Positions 1 through 9,220 of a DNA stretch of 64,000 nucleotides are shown in pieces. Every line of letters begins with the position of its first letter. Position 1 is the stretch's first letter. The stretch comes from Flavobacterium frigoris (lineage in GTDB: Bacteria > Bacteroidota > Bacteroidia > Flavobacteriales > Flavobacteriaceae), in NCBI RefSeq assembly GCF_900111075.1, contig NZ_FOFZ01000001.1, positions 62,001 to 126,000 of the forward strand, in the 5' to 3' direction. Both the position numbers and the translations under genes were made by a program. The notes under the pieces are model-generated. The model saw nothing but the letters and a program-made list of their open reading frames with translations. It had not been told where the DNA came from and searched no databases.

Positions 1-2
1 CG

Positions 3-23
3 CAAAGCTTTTAAAACGCTTTG
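3..23 (+). terminator. Possible terminator hairpin at window edge
   Basis: CAAAGC and GCTTTG form a 6-bp stem, followed a few bases later by a run of eight T on the plus strand. It could end a plus-strand gene lying outside the window, facing the minus-strand gene next to it. Short stem, so weak. Confidence 0.3.
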
Positions 24-64
24 TGTATCTTTTTTTTCTTAACGCATCTCTGTGGAATAGCTAT

Positions 65-604
65 CTATGCCCTTTTAATCTCATGTCCTACAAATTCCTC
101 CAGAACTGCAAACATATCATCTACCGAAAGTACTTCCAGATCAGGGTGGGATTTTAAAAAGCCAGCATTAAGTTCTACTAAGTTTTCTTCTATTTCGAAA
201 AAAGTATCGCTATTCATCAAATCTCTAACTGGATTTACCCCTTCTAGTTTCCCTTTAAAAAATTTATCTCTCTTAACGCTACTCATCAATTTGACTTTCT
301 TGCATTGTTGTTGAAATAATTCCAAATGCTTTTCGGCGCCCAGTAACTGCAGACCTTCTTCGATTAGTTCGTTTAGTTCCGTGTTCCAACCAGAATTATA
401 TACAAATTGAGCAAAATTTCCTTCGGTAAATTGTGAAGTGTAATAATCTAAATAATAACTCATCAACGCATCTTCGTGAATTAAATCGTCATCTATTTTT
501 TCTTCACGCATTAGATTAATCACCGAAATATTAGAGTTGATAATGTCTTGTAGATTTTCGCTATTCGCTGCGGTTTCTGAAATTATGATTCTACCGAATT
601 CCAT
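65..604 (-). CDS. DMP19-like (DUF4375) protein
   Basis: A 179-residue soluble protein with no signal peptide or membrane segment. The stretch at about residues 50-73 (YYLDYYTSQF...NFAQFVYNSGW) matches the signature of the DMP19/DUF4375 family, whose namesake from Neisseria is an acidic DNA-mimic protein that sequesters a repressor. This protein is also strongly acidic (many D/E, especially residues 14-50 and 130-170), which fits a DNA-mimic or a protein-binding role, but the partner is unknown. It stands alone, minus strand, ending close to the window edge. Family assignment is from pattern recognition; function is inferred only from the family name. Confidence 0.6.
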   Translation of the reverse strand: MEFGRIIISETAANSENLQDIINSNISVINLMREEKIDDDLIHEDALMSYYLDYYTSQFTEGNFAQFVYNSGWNTELNELIEEGLQLLGAEKHLELFQQQCKKVKLMSSVKRDKFFKGKLEGVNPVRDLMNSDTFFEIEENLVELNAGFLKSHPDLEVLSVDDMFAVLEEFVGHEIKRA

Positions 605-739
605 ATGGATTTGTTTTTAAGGAGTTGGTTGCAAATTTCGGGTAAAATAATGAAGGATAAAAATGTTTTTTTAATACCCATTTCGCAGATTCCTGAGATG
701 AGTTGTCAATAAAAAACGGTAATGCGGTCAAATAAAAAC

Positions 740-910
740 TTATTTAGAATCGGAATTTTCACTATTCTTCTTCTGATTCATTTTTGCAACCAAAACTTTC
801 AACCGTAATGCCTTTTCTTTTTTTTCTTCTTGAAGTTTGGCGTTTTTTCGATTTAGCAATTTGGTATGTAAAGCCTTATTTTTAGTATTTTTTTCGGGTC
901 CTTTTGCCAT
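740..910 (-). CDS. Small basic Lys-rich protein (56 aa)
   Basis: Short ORF starting MAKGPEKNTKNKALHTKLLN and ending at a TAA at 740-742. It is very rich in Lys, with Asn and Glu, and has no membrane segment or cysteine, so it is probably a small helical, nucleic-acid-associated or ribosome-associated protein. Such tiny lysine-rich proteins are common in Flavobacteriaceae and mostly unnamed. It stands alone between a DMP19-like gene and a repeat pair. The start is the only ATG in frame. Low-complexity codon content means a spurious ORF cannot be ruled out. Confidence 0.5.
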   Translation of the reverse strand: MAKGPEKNTKNKALHTKLLNRKNAKLQEEKKEKALRLKVLVAKMNQKKNSENSDSK

Positions 911-998
911 GATTTACAGTTTTCTACAATTACGATTGCAAATATAGAGAAAGGGATAGTAAGAATGAGTTAGAATCCAATCCCTACAAACGCTAGCT

Positions 999-1119
999 TG
1001 GATTTGCAATCCGTGCCGACAAGCTAATGCAAAAAGACCAGCAATATTTCTTTGTAAAAATGATTACGTACTAATTCGATTAGTTTTGATTTCTATTGCG
1101 GGCACGGATTGCAAATCCA
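999..1119. repeat. REP-like inverted pair, 19-bp arms
   Basis: Two perfect inverted 19-bp arms, TGGATTTGCAATCCGTGCC at 999-1017 and its reverse complement at 1101-1119, are separated by 83 bases. Each arm holds its own small palindrome (GGATT-TGC-AATCC), so the unit resembles a pair of REP sequences of the kind mobilised by REP-associated tyrosine transposases. It fills most of the 300-bp gap before the HipA-like gene; I see no gene inside it. Confidence 0.6.
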
Positions 1120-1211
1120 CCTTTACTTTGTATTAGATAAAAAATATTACTTTTCATTTTATGATGCTAATTAGTAGAAAAAATATTACTTTTCATGATT
1201 AAAACTATTGG

Positions 1212-2000
1212 ATGCAAATTTTAAAATTAGTACATATTGATGGATTTATTGATGGAGGAAGTTCAAAACCTCTATTGATAACGGCTGTTGACAGCAGTGG
1301 AAAGGCCAATCAATATGTGATGAAACTTTTTAAAAAGAACTATGTTGAACAAAATTATTCGGTAGCTAAAGAAATTTTAATTTGTGAACTTGCTCAAGAA
1401 TTTAATTTACCCGTTCCAAATTATGCACTAATTGACATTGACCATGAATTATTATCAAAATATTTTGAGCTAGAAGAATTAGCTAAATTGGATAAAAATT
1501 ACAAATTTTGCAGTGAGTTTAATGGTCAATTTGTCATTTTCAATCCATTAGTTTCATTACAATTTATTAAATCGTATGACATTGCAAATTTATTTGCTTT
1601 TGATAATGTAATAATTAACAGCGACAGAGGTGGCTTTAGAAACAAACCGAACCTCCTAGTTAATGATGAAGCAATTTTATTAATTGATCATGAACAAACA
1701 TTACCTTTCATAAATAATTCATATAGCGACCCAAATTACTTTACTTACCTACAAAACTACCCATACCAACGACATTTAGTAATCACTCATTTAAAGAGTA
1801 TGAGATTAAAAAATGGTATATTTGATGAGTTTTTAGAGATGTTAAAATATTTGAATATTGAAAAATTTATTCATATTTTTGATCAACTAGATTCTTTAAA
1901 TATTAACTACGGTCATCGAGAAAATTATTTGTCATTTTTAGAATGGGCAAAGAACAAGAGAGAACCGATCTACAATCATTTAAATGGAATAATAAAATGA
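1212..2000 (+). CDS. HipA-like kinase domain protein
   Basis: A 262-residue protein resembling the stand-alone HipA-like kinase family, related to the HipA toxin kinase but lacking the N-terminal subdomain of true HipA. Visible features: a glycine/serine loop (DGGSSKP, residues 14-20), a candidate ATP-binding lysine in VMKLF (residue 39), the catalytic-loop-like NSDRGGFRNKPNLL (136-149) and the metal-binding IDHEQ (158-162). It overlaps the next gene, a DUF3037 protein, by 4 bp (ATGA), so the two are translationally coupled. Substrate and role are unknown; a toxin-antitoxin-like or regulatory kinase module is an inference from HipA. No HipB-type helix-turn-helix gene is adjacent. Confidence 0.7.
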   Translation: MQILKLVHIDGFIDGGSSKPLLITAVDSSGKANQYVMKLFKKNYVEQNYSVAKEILICELAQEFNLPVPNYALIDIDHELLSKYFELEELAKLDKNYKFCSEFNGQFVIFNPLVSLQFIKSYDIANLFAFDNVIINSDRGGFRNKPNLLVNDEAILLIDHEQTLPFINNSYSDPNYFTYLQNYPYQRHLVITHLKSMRLKNGIFDEFLEMLKYLNIEKFIHIFDQLDSLNINYGHRENYLSFLEWAKNKREPIYNHLNGIIK

Positions 2001-2860
2001 AAACTGATTTTTACAAATATTGCATCCTAAAATACAAGCACTCCCCCTTTTTAGATGAGAGTGTAAATATTGGATTGCTAATATTTTACAGTAATACCGG
2101 TAAATTCTCATTTAACTATTCTAAAAATTTAAGCCGTATAAAATATATTTATGACAACGTTCCAGAGAGAACAATTAAAGAATATCTCAAACAAATCGAA
2201 AAAAGAATAAAAAATTTTTCATTGAATGACGACGTATTTCATAAATTAGAAATTGATGACTTATCGTCATTTGTTTCAAAATACTTATTACCTGCTGACG
2301 GAAGCGTTTTACAATTTTCAAATTACAAGAATGATTTTCAACTTGATTTCAAAAATGATTTTATTGAAGATATTCTGCAAAAAAAACATTTGATTGATGA
2401 TTTAAAATCCCAAAACAATCAATCAAAGGAACCAGAGCTTCTACATAAATTTTATAAAAATCTAAAAGGATTGGATTTCAAGACAATTAATAGAGATAAG
2501 AAAAAATTCTATATTGATTATACTGTTAAAAATGAAACAGGTAATGAATTTAAGTTTGATTATGGATGGCAAAATGGCACACTCAATTTAGTAAAACCTA
2601 TAAGTTTTGACCTTAAAGAATCAAAAAGTATTGCAGAAAAAGCATATAAAAATTTAGGGCAATTTATTGATTTAGAAAATGAAGCTAAAAAAAGTAATTT
2701 ACGCTATGATTTAATAATCGGAAGACCTCAATCAAAATCTTTATTTAAAGAATATGACCATGCTCTTTCATTACTCGAAAAAATTAAACATGCCAAAATA
2801 ATTGAAGAGAAAGAGATAGATTTGTATTCCTTAAAAGCAATAAAAGCTATAACCGGATAA
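1997..2860 (+). CDS. DUF3037 domain protein
   Basis: A 287-residue protein; the start ATG at 1997 overlaps the TGA of the HipA-like gene, and is preferred over a longer ORF beginning at 1943 inside that gene. The N-terminus (FYKYCILKYKHSPFLDESVN, then IGLLIF) is typical of DUF3037, a domain of unknown function often encoded next to a HipA-like kinase. It is followed by a predicted helical, Lys/Glu-rich middle (about residues 60-160) and a second mixed domain. No signal peptide or membrane segment. The pairing suggests it is a partner, target or regulator of the kinase; there is no direct evidence in the sequence for which. Confidence 0.7.
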   Translation: MKTDFYKYCILKYKHSPFLDESVNIGLLIFYSNTGKFSFNYSKNLSRIKYIYDNVPERTIKEYLKQIEKRIKNFSLNDDVFHKLEIDDLSSFVSKYLLPADGSVLQFSNYKNDFQLDFKNDFIEDILQKKHLIDDLKSQNNQSKEPELLHKFYKNLKGLDFKTINRDKKKFYIDYTVKNETGNEFKFDYGWQNGTLNLVKPISFDLKESKSIAEKAYKNLGQFIDLENEAKKSNLRYDLIIGRPQSKSLFKEYDHALSLLEKIKHAKIIEEKEIDLYSLKAIKAITG

Positions 2861-3007
2861 TTTAGTTGATTTTTTCTATTCCACAAAATTGGATTCATTT
2901 CTTATAATGCTAAAATACAAGTATCAATTTCCATTTTTTAAAAGCTTTTTAAATGTAGTTTTTTAATTTAAAATTAAATAATAAAAAACGATTTATTCTT
3001 GTATTGG

Positions 3008-3090
3008 CATTCCGACAAAGAAGGCATTTCATCAAGTATTTCAAGTGTTGTGGATTCTTTATGTGATTCCTCCTTCGCCAGATGACAAAT
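3008..3090. repeat. Degenerate inverted-repeat element
   Basis: CATTCCGACAAAGAAGGCAT near 3008 pairs imperfectly with the segment ATTCCTCCTTCGCCAGATG near 3066-3084. It is a decayed relative of the clearer element at 3583-3648. The surrounding gap 2861-3113 holds nothing else I can recognise. Confidence 0.4.
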
Positions 3091-3113
3091 ATTTTGGAAT
3101 TCCTTGCAACTTT

Positions 3114-3305
3114 TCATTTGTTTTTAAAATAGGCCGTCATTGCCTCAAACATTTTACTAATAGCCAAAACGCCAATTATTGTTGTAAAACATTTAGTGAT
3201 GTTTTTACTTTTTCTATCTGACATTATCCAAAACAAAATCGTCATTATCATTACAAAGATGAGTACCATCCCTAAATTATTTACTTGCATATCATCTATT
3301 TTCAT
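3114..3305 (-). CDS. Small two-helix membrane protein (63 aa)
   Basis: Residues about 10-28 (LGMVLIFVMIMTILFWIM) form a clear transmembrane helix, and residues 37-55 (CFTTIIGVLAISKMFEAM) a probable second one, joined by a basic loop (DRKSKN). Unrecognised family. It stands alone between repeats on the minus strand. Coding status is supported only by the membrane-protein-like composition and a clean ATG start, so it remains uncertain. Confidence 0.4.
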   Translation of the reverse strand: MKIDDMQVNNLGMVLIFVMIMTILFWIMSDRKSKNITKCFTTIIGVLAISKMFEAMTAYFKNK

Positions 3306-3582
3306 ATCTCTTTTTATTTTTTACAAATTGAACAAAGTTTTTTTACACAGTCTGTGACACGTATTTTGTTCAACGAAAGTAATTCTGAACAACGAAATAA
3401 AAAAGGACATGATTTTTTGACAAAACACAATGTCAAACAACTAAAAGTCAACAAATTGAATTAAACAACTTTTTATTAAAACCAAAGATCCCTAAAGTTT
3501 ACGGTACTTTACAAGGGGACAAATCGCGCGGATTATTTTTTGTCCACTTTCTTAAAAAGAACTTGAATTGACTACGCTTTAT

Positions 3583-3648
3583 CATTCCGAGGAACGAGGA
3601 ATCTCATCAAAGTCCTCACATAACGGAGATTCCTTCTTCGTCGGAATG
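3583..3648. repeat. Imperfect inverted repeat (CATTCCGA family)
   Basis: Arms 3583-3605 and 3626-3648 are inverted copies matching at 20 of 23 positions, with a 20-base loop. The right half (GAGATTCC...CGGAATGACAAA) recurs at 49291-49314 and 50256-50279. Small MITE-like or structural element; it produces spurious short ORFs on both strands. The 497-bp gap 3306-3802 otherwise holds only the hairpin element at 3678. Confidence 0.55.
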
Positions 3649-3677
3649 ACAAATGTTGTGGAAATCCGAAATCCCCT

Positions 3678-3756
3678 AGCCCCGATAGCAGTGAAAATCC
3701 TTTTACTTTTTTCTTTAAAAAGTAAAAGATTGAAACGTATAACGGGAAATTGCTCC
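3678..3756 (+). repeat. Dispersed hairpin element, copy 1 of 5
   Basis: The left flank AGCCCCGATAGCAGTGAAAA and the right flank ending GGAAATTGCTCC are shared with copies at 33237, 39991, 48015 and 55100. The centre is a stem-loop (CTTTTACTTTTT paired with AAAAAGTAAAAG) unlike that of the other copies. It ends about 20 bases before a TATTTTTG promoter-like box (3776-3783) for metG. Confidence 0.7.
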
Positions 3757-3802
3757 AAATAAAAATTCTATTGCTTATTTTTGCATCCAATTAAATAGAA
3801 TC

Positions 3803-5860
3803 ATGATACAGAATCCTAAAAGATATACGATTACAGCGGCATTGCCTTACACTAACGGCCCAATTCACATTGGCCATTTGGCAGGTGTTTATGTGCCTTC
3901 TGATATTTATTCTCGTTACCTCAGATTGCAAGGAAGAGACGTTTTGTTTGTTTGCGGAAGCGACGAACACGGTGTTGCTATCTCGATGAAAGCCAAAAAA
4001 GAGGGCATTACGCCGCAGCAAGTAATCGATAAATACGATGGAATTATCCGTAAATCGTTTATTGACTTTGATATTTCGTTTGACAACTATTCTCGAACTT
4101 CGGCTAAGATTCATCATGATACAGCTTCGGAATTTTTTAGAACTTTATATGAAAAAGGCGATTTTATAGAGCAAGTAACCGAACAATTGTATGATGCCAA
4201 AGCGGATCAATTTTTGGCAGACCGTTTTGTAATTGGTACTTGTCCAAAATGTGGTAACGAAGAAGCCTACGGAGATCAATGTGAAAAATGTGGATCAACG
4301 CTAAACGCTACCGATTTAATTAACCCAAAATCGACTATTACGGGAGAAACTCCTATTATGAAATCTACGAAACACTGGTTTTTACCTTTGGATCGTTACG
4401 AAGATTTCTTGAAAGAGTGGATCTTAGTTGGGCATAAAAACGACTGGAAACCCAATGTTTACGGACAAGTAAAATCCTGGATCGATGGCGGACTAGAACC
4501 TCGTGCGGTAACGCGTGACTTAGACTGGGGAATTGATGTTCCCGTTGAAGGTGCCGAAGGAAAAAAATTATATGTGTGGTTTGACGCACCAATTGGCTAC
4601 ATCTCTTCTTCGAAAGAATGGGCTTTGCGCGAAGGAAAAGAATGGGAACCCTACTGGAAAGATCAAGACACCAAGTTGGTTCACTTTATAGGGAAGGACA
4701 ATATTGTTTTTCACTGTGTTATTTTTCCTGCGATGTTAAAAGCCGAAGGAAGTTATATTTTGCCAGACAATGTGCCTGCAAATGAGTTCTTGAACTTAGA
4801 AGGAAATAAATTGTCTACGTCTAAAAACTGGGCGGTTTGGCTGCACGAATATTTGGAAGATTTTCCAGGTCAGCAGGATGTTTTGCGTTATGCATTGACA
4901 TCGAATGCGCCAGAAACTAAGGATAATGATTTTACTTGGAAAGATTTTCAGGCTAGAAACAACAATGAGCTGGTTGCAATTTATGGTAATTTCATTAATC
5001 GTGTGGTGGTTTTAACTAATAAATATTACAATGGTGTTGTTCCTTCACCGAATGAATTATCTGAGGTGGACGAAGCTACTTTAACAGAATTAAAAGCCTA
5101 TCCTGCTGTAATTTCGAGTTCTGTTGAACGATACCGTTTTAGAGAAGCTTTAGGTGAATTGATGAATGTGGCTCGACTTGGAAATAAATATTTAGCCGAT
5201 GAAGAGCCTTGGAAAGTAATCAAAGACAATCCAGAGCGCGTGCAAACGCAAATGTATGTAGCCTTGCAAATCGCTGCGGCATTAAGCATTTTATGCGAAC
5301 CGTTCTTGCCTTTTACCGCCAAAAAATTGTCCCGAATACTAAAAATACAATCTCCATTGTCTTGGGCTACGATTTCAGAAACTTCTGATTTGATTGTAGC
5401 AGGACACCAAATTGGAGAAGCAGAATTACTTTTTGCCAAAATTGAAGACGAGGAAATTCAGAAACAAATAGACAAACTAGAAGCTACAAAAACAGCCAAT
5501 AGTGCCGAAAACAAAAAAGTAGAACCTCAAAAAGAAGCGATTCAGTTTGACGATTTTGCCAAAATGGATTTGCGTGTTGGAACGATTCTGGAAGCCGAAA
5601 AAATGCCGAAAGCAAACAAGCTTTTGATTCTAAAAGTAGATACAGGAATTGATGTTCGTACTATCGTTTCCGGAATTGCTGAGAGTTTTAAACCAGAAGA
5701 TATCATTGGTAAAAAAGTGACTGTTTTAGTCAACTTGGCACCAAGAAACTTACGTGGCGTGGAAAGTCAAGGAATGATTTTGATGACTACTAATGCCGAA
5801 GGAAAATTGGTTTTTGTAAATCCAGACACTGAAGCAGCAAATGGAGAGACGATAAATTAA
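3803..5860 (+). CDS. metG: Methionyl-tRNA synthetase
   Basis: Charges tRNA-Met with methionine in the cytoplasm. At 685 residues it is the full-length form with a C-terminal tRNA-binding domain. Visible: the HIGH motif HIGH (22-25) after ALPYTNGPI, a zinc knuckle with Cys147, Cys150, Cys160 and Cys163, the KMSKS motif in the form KLSTSK (336-341), the anticodon-binding helical region (about 390-540), a Lys/Glu-rich linker, and the EMAP/tRBD domain from about residue 582 ([15 protein letters not shown]). A TAnnTTTG-type box lies at 3776-3783. Monocistronic or leading a loose unit with the DMT permease. Very secure identification. Confidence 0.97.
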   Translation: MIQNPKRYTITAALPYTNGPIHIGHLAGVYVPSDIYSRYLRLQGRDVLFVCGSDEHGVAISMKAKKEGITPQQVIDKYDGIIRKSFIDFDISFDNYSRTSAKIHHDTASEFFRTLYEKGDFIEQVTEQLYDAKADQFLADRFVIGTCPKCGNEEAYGDQCEKCGSTLNATDLINPKSTITGETPIMKSTKHWFLPLDRYEDFLKEWILVGHKNDWKPNVYGQVKSWIDGGLEPRAVTRDLDWGIDVPVEGAEGKKLYVWFDAPIGYISSSKEWALREGKEWEPYWKDQDTKLVHFIGKDNIVFHCVIFPAMLKAEGSYILPDNVPANEFLNLEGNKLSTSKNWAVWLHEYLEDFPGQQDVLRYALTSNAPETKDNDFTWKDFQARNNNELVAIYGNFINRVVVLTNKYYNGVVPSPNELSEVDEATLTELKAYPAVISSSVERYRFREALGELMNVARLGNKYLADEEPWKVIKDNPERVQTQMYVALQIAAALSILCEPFLPFTAKKLSRILKIQSPLSWATISETSDLIVAGHQIGEAELLFAKIEDEEIQKQIDKLEATKTANSAENKKVEPQKEAIQFDDFAKMDLRVGTILEAEKMPKANKLLILKVDTGIDVRTIVSGIAESFKPEDIIGKKVTVLVNLAPRNLRGVESQGMILMTTNAEGKLVFVNPDTEAANGETIN

Positions 5861-5940
5861 AAAAAAAATACGAATCTCACTAATTAACACTAATGTATTC
5901 GTGGAAATTCGTGAAATTCGTGTTTTTAATAGCCTGTAAA

Positions 5941-6828
5941 ATGACCAACGCAAAACCAAGATTAGCTTTAGCTTTTGGAATACTTTGTATTTCTATTTTT
6001 CCAATATTAGTCAAACTCAAGCTGGCTCCTGGATTAATTTCGGCATTTTACAGAATGGCGATTGCGCTATCGTTACTTTTACCTTATGTGCTGATTACAA
6101 AAAAGTTTACATTCCCAAAAACAACTATTTTAATCCCAGCCGTACTTTGTGGAGTATTATTTGCTTCCGATGTTGCCGTTTGGAATATCGCAATTCAAGA
6201 ATCTAGTGCAACACAAGCGTCTTTGCTGACTAATTTATCGCCGCTTTGGGTTGGTATTATTTCTTTCGTTTTCCTGAAAATAAAACCAGCCACTAATTTC
6301 TGGATTGGAACCATAGTGGCATTATTTGGTATGGCAATGTTAGTGGGTTTCAAATTTTTTCTAGAACTGGATTTTGATAATGCATTTATTCTAGCTGTAT
6401 TATCTGGAGTTTTGTATTCGATTTATTTGCTGCTGAGCAAAAAAGTGCTCTCTCACTTAGATGTGCTTTCTTTTATGACCATCAGTTTGCTGGCATCTAC
6501 GATATATTTAGCAATAGTATGCGTTTTGATGAGCGAACCGTTTTATGGGTTTTCAAAAATGGGGTGGTTTATCCTATTTATCCAGGCGCTAGTATGTCAA
6601 TTGATGGCTTGGTTATCGATTAGTTATGCCACTCAAAGCATGCGCCCTACCCGTATATCGTTGAGTTTATTAGCACAAGCGGTTATTACTTCCATTTTAG
6701 CTTGGTTGTTTCTAGATGAACAAATTACCTTAAATATGATTATTGGCGGTCTTATTTTACTTTTTGGTATCCGAATTACCTTTTACACCAAAACACTTTC
6801 GATAAAAGAAATAGTAAAAAAACGCTAA
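5941..6828 (+). CDS. EamA/DMT-family membrane permease
   Basis: Inner-membrane transporter of the drug/metabolite superfamily with about ten transmembrane helices arranged as two EamA repeats (roughly residues 5-140 and 150-285). I use the start MTNAKPRLALAFGILC at 5941 (295 aa); the longer ORF from 5893 would run through a low-complexity spacer full of AATTCGTG repeats (5866-5930) and adds an unlikely N-terminus. Substrate cannot be read from sequence: EamA proteins export amino acids, metabolites or drugs. Followed after 32 bp by a HAD hydrolase gene, possibly co-transcribed. Confidence 0.85.
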   Translation: MTNAKPRLALAFGILCISIFPILVKLKLAPGLISAFYRMAIALSLLLPYVLITKKFTFPKTTILIPAVLCGVLFASDVAVWNIAIQESSATQASLLTNLSPLWVGIISFVFLKIKPATNFWIGTIVALFGMAMLVGFKFFLELDFDNAFILAVLSGVLYSIYLLLSKKVLSHLDVLSFMTISLLASTIYLAIVCVLMSEPFYGFSKMGWFILFIQALVCQLMAWLSISYATQSMRPTRISLSLLAQAVITSILAWLFLDEQITLNMIIGGLILLFGIRITFYTKTLSIKEIVKKR

Positions 6829-6860
6829 GAAGCATTCCTTCTTAGAACTAAAAAATTAAC

Positions 6861-7550
6861 ATGAAAAATATAAAAGTAATTGCATTTGATGCAGATGACA
6901 CTCTATTCATCAATGAAACTTATTTTGCTGAAACAGAAGAAAAATTTTGTGCTTTAATGAGCGATTATCTCTCGCATCAAGGGATTTCAAAAGAACTCTT
7001 CAAGATCGAAATTGACAATTTAAAATTGTACGGTTATGGCATCAAAGGATATATTCTTTCGATGATTGAGGCAGCAATGAAAATTTCGAACAATACTATT
7101 CCCGTTGAAGTCATTGAGCGTATTATTCAATACGGAAAAGAACTAACTGAGAAACCTATCGTTTTATTAGAGGGTGTAGAGGAAACATTGGAAGCCTTGA
7201 ACGGAAAATACAAATTAGTTGTAGCTACCAAAGGTGATTTACTTGACCAACGTAGAAAACTACATAATTCTGGTTTGGGCCATTATTTTCACCATATCGA
7301 AGTAATGTCTGATAAACAAGAAGTGGATTATTCTGATTTAGTCACACGTCTAGAAATTAAACCACAGGAATTTTTTATGATTGGTAATTCCCTTAAGTCT
7401 GACGTTTTACCAGTTTTGGCGATTGGTGGTCACGCCGCACATATTCCTTTTCATACGACTTGGGAGCACGAAAAAATTGATCACAAAATCGTGCATGAAA
7501 ATTTTATGGCCTATGAAAAAATAACTGATGTCTTAAAACGACTACAATAA
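6861..7550 (+). CDS. HAD-family hydrolase
   Basis: A 229-residue cytoplasmic phosphatase-type protein. Motif I is DADDTL (residues 10-15, nucleophile Asp10), followed by an alpha-helical cap (about 20-95), motif II/III region with ATKGD (about 130), and motif IV with GNSLKSDVLPVLAIGG (about 175-190). This is the architecture of phosphoglycolate-phosphatase/YjjG-like HAD enzymes, which act on small phosphorylated metabolites. The specific substrate is not deducible. It sits 32 bp behind the DMT permease gene on the same strand. Confidence 0.88.
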   Translation: MKNIKVIAFDADDTLFINETYFAETEEKFCALMSDYLSHQGISKELFKIEIDNLKLYGYGIKGYILSMIEAAMKISNNTIPVEVIERIIQYGKELTEKPIVLLEGVEETLEALNGKYKLVVATKGDLLDQRRKLHNSGLGHYFHHIEVMSDKQEVDYSDLVTRLEIKPQEFFMIGNSLKSDVLPVLAIGGHAAHIPFHTTWEHEKIDHKIVHENFMAYEKITDVLKRLQ

Positions 7551-7773
7551 GAGTTCTTTTCCTACTAAAAAACTAATTTTAAATTTGCCATCTACCAACT
7601 CAATAATTGAAACAGCTACAAAAACCCTCTAAAAATGTAATGTATCACCTGTAAATATATGCTTTTCGCTATTTTTTACATAATTAACTTCAGTTTTTAC
7701 ATAATTTACTGTTTGAAAATTCTTATTAAACAAAATAGGCTACTTTTGTACCATATTTAATAAAAAGAATAAA

Positions 7774-9048
7774 ATGAAAAAAGTAATACTTACGTTAGCA
7801 CTTGCAACAGCATTTGCAACAGTATCAGCTCAAACTACATCAGCTGAAAAAGAGTCAGTAAAAAACATCAACCCTGAATTTAACCAATGGTCAGTTGAAT
7901 TAGCTGGTGGTTTTAACAAACCTATGAGACCTTTAAGTGCAGGTGCAAGAACTGCAGTTGTAAGTCCTTATGTTGCTGATTTAGGAGTTAGATACATGTT
8001 TAACAACAAATTTGGTATTAAAGCTGACTTCGGTTACAATAGCTTTACAGAAGGTGATGATTCTCAAAGTTTTGACACTAAATATTACAGAGCAGATTTA
8101 CAAGCTGTAGCTAACTTAGGAAGAATCATGAATTTCGAAACTTGGACTAACACACTTGGCTTATTAGGTCATGCTGGTTTTGGTTTAGGTTTTTCAGAAA
8201 AAACTGATGGTGCTTACGCTAAAGACAGAATGGGTAATTTCATGGCTGGTGTAACTGGTCAAATTAAATTATCTAACAGAATTGCTTTAACAGGAGATTT
8301 TACAACCATCCTTAACGCGAAACAAGATCTTGGTTTTGATGGTGTAAGTGTTCCTACTAAAAGAGGATTCGGTGGAGTTCTTTTTAATGGTACTGTAGGT
8401 TTAACAGTTTACTTAGGTAAAAATGAGAAACATGCTGACTGGGTAACTCTTGTAGACAAAGATGTAATAGTGTTAAAAGATAGAGTTGATACTCTTGAAA
8501 CTATGTTGATTGATACTGATCAAGATGGTGTTGCTGATTATTTAGATCTAGAAAAAAACACAGTTTCTGGTGTTATGGTTGACTCTAAAGGTAGAGCTAT
8601 TGATCTAAACACTAACAATGTTCCTGATGAATTAGAAAAATATTTGACAGCAAACTACGTTAACAAAAATGACAAGTCTGCTTCTTTACCTAATAACGAA
8701 TTGATTAAAAACTTAATCAATGGTGGTTATGTAGCTACTTATTTTGATTTTGACAAATCAACTCCATCAAATGTTTCTACTACAGGTATTGATTTCGTAT
8801 TAACTTACTTAAGAAACAATCCTACTGCTACAGTTGATATTATTGGTCATGCTGACGAATTAGGAAGATCTGAATACAATGATAAATTATCTAATACAAG
8901 AGCTGCTAATGTGAAAAACATTTTAGTAAACGCTAATATCGATGCTTCAAGATTGAATATAATCGCTGCTGGTGAAGACACTTCAGTTGAAAAAGATTCA
9001 GAAGGTGCTAGAAAACTAGTTAGAAAAGTTACTTTCAGAATAAAATAA
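7774..9048 (+). CDS. OmpA-family outer-membrane protein
   Basis: A 424-residue exported protein with signal peptide MKKVILTLALATAFATVSAQ, an N-terminal eight-strand-type beta-barrel (about 35-215), a coiled linker, a calcium-binding thrombospondin-3-like turn (DTDQDGVADYLD, residues 247-258) and a C-terminal OmpA/MotB peptidoglycan-binding domain (about 315-424; FDFDKSTPS, IIGHADELGRSEYNDKLS, then NTRAANVK). This is the major porin-like protein of Flavobacteriaceae, anchoring outer membrane to cell wall. Codon use looks strongly biased and uniform, as expected for high expression. A TACTTTTG box lies at 7741-7748 and a strong terminator follows. Monocistronic. Confidence 0.93.
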   Translation: MKKVILTLALATAFATVSAQTTSAEKESVKNINPEFNQWSVELAGGFNKPMRPLSAGARTAVVSPYVADLGVRYMFNNKFGIKADFGYNSFTEGDDSQSFDTKYYRADLQAVANLGRIMNFETWTNTLGLLGHAGFGLGFSEKTDGAYAKDRMGNFMAGVTGQIKLSNRIALTGDFTTILNAKQDLGFDGVSVPTKRGFGGVLFNGTVGLTVYLGKNEKHADWVTLVDKDVIVLKDRVDTLETMLIDTDQDGVADYLDLEKNTVSGVMVDSKGRAIDLNTNNVPDELEKYLTANYVNKNDKSASLPNNELIKNLINGGYVATYFDFDKSTPSNVSTTGIDFVLTYLRNNPTATVDIIGHADELGRSEYNDKLSNTRAANVKNILVNANIDASRLNIIAAGEDTSVEKDSEGARKLVRKVTFRIK

Positions 9049-9066
9049 TTTATTCTTAGATTATCT

Positions 9067-9105
9067 AAAAGCCCTAAAAGGAATTCCTTTTAGGGCTTTT
9101 TTTTT
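9067..9105 (+). terminator. Strong intrinsic terminator of the OmpA-family gene
   Basis: A perfect 34-base palindrome at 9067-9100 (AAAAGCCCTAAAAGGAA and its complement) runs into nine T on the plus strand. Confidence 0.92.
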
Positions 9106-9220
9106 GCCTCCCACTTTTTTGATTTCCCTCCCACAATACTATTAAAACAAAGATCACTAGACAAAATAAATTAAACAATAACTGTACTTCTGACGAAAAC
9201 TTTAAGTTACGAAAACCTTC

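Noticed and set aside
3568..3790. Two short ORFs on opposite strands over the inverted repeats
   Set aside because: Their sequence is simply the translated repeat (SEERGISS...GDSFFVGM); no independent coding signal.
5893..5940. Longer N-terminus for the DMT permease
   Set aside because: The extra 16 codons come from a spacer with repeated AATTCGTG; the ATG at 5941 gives a normal EamA start.
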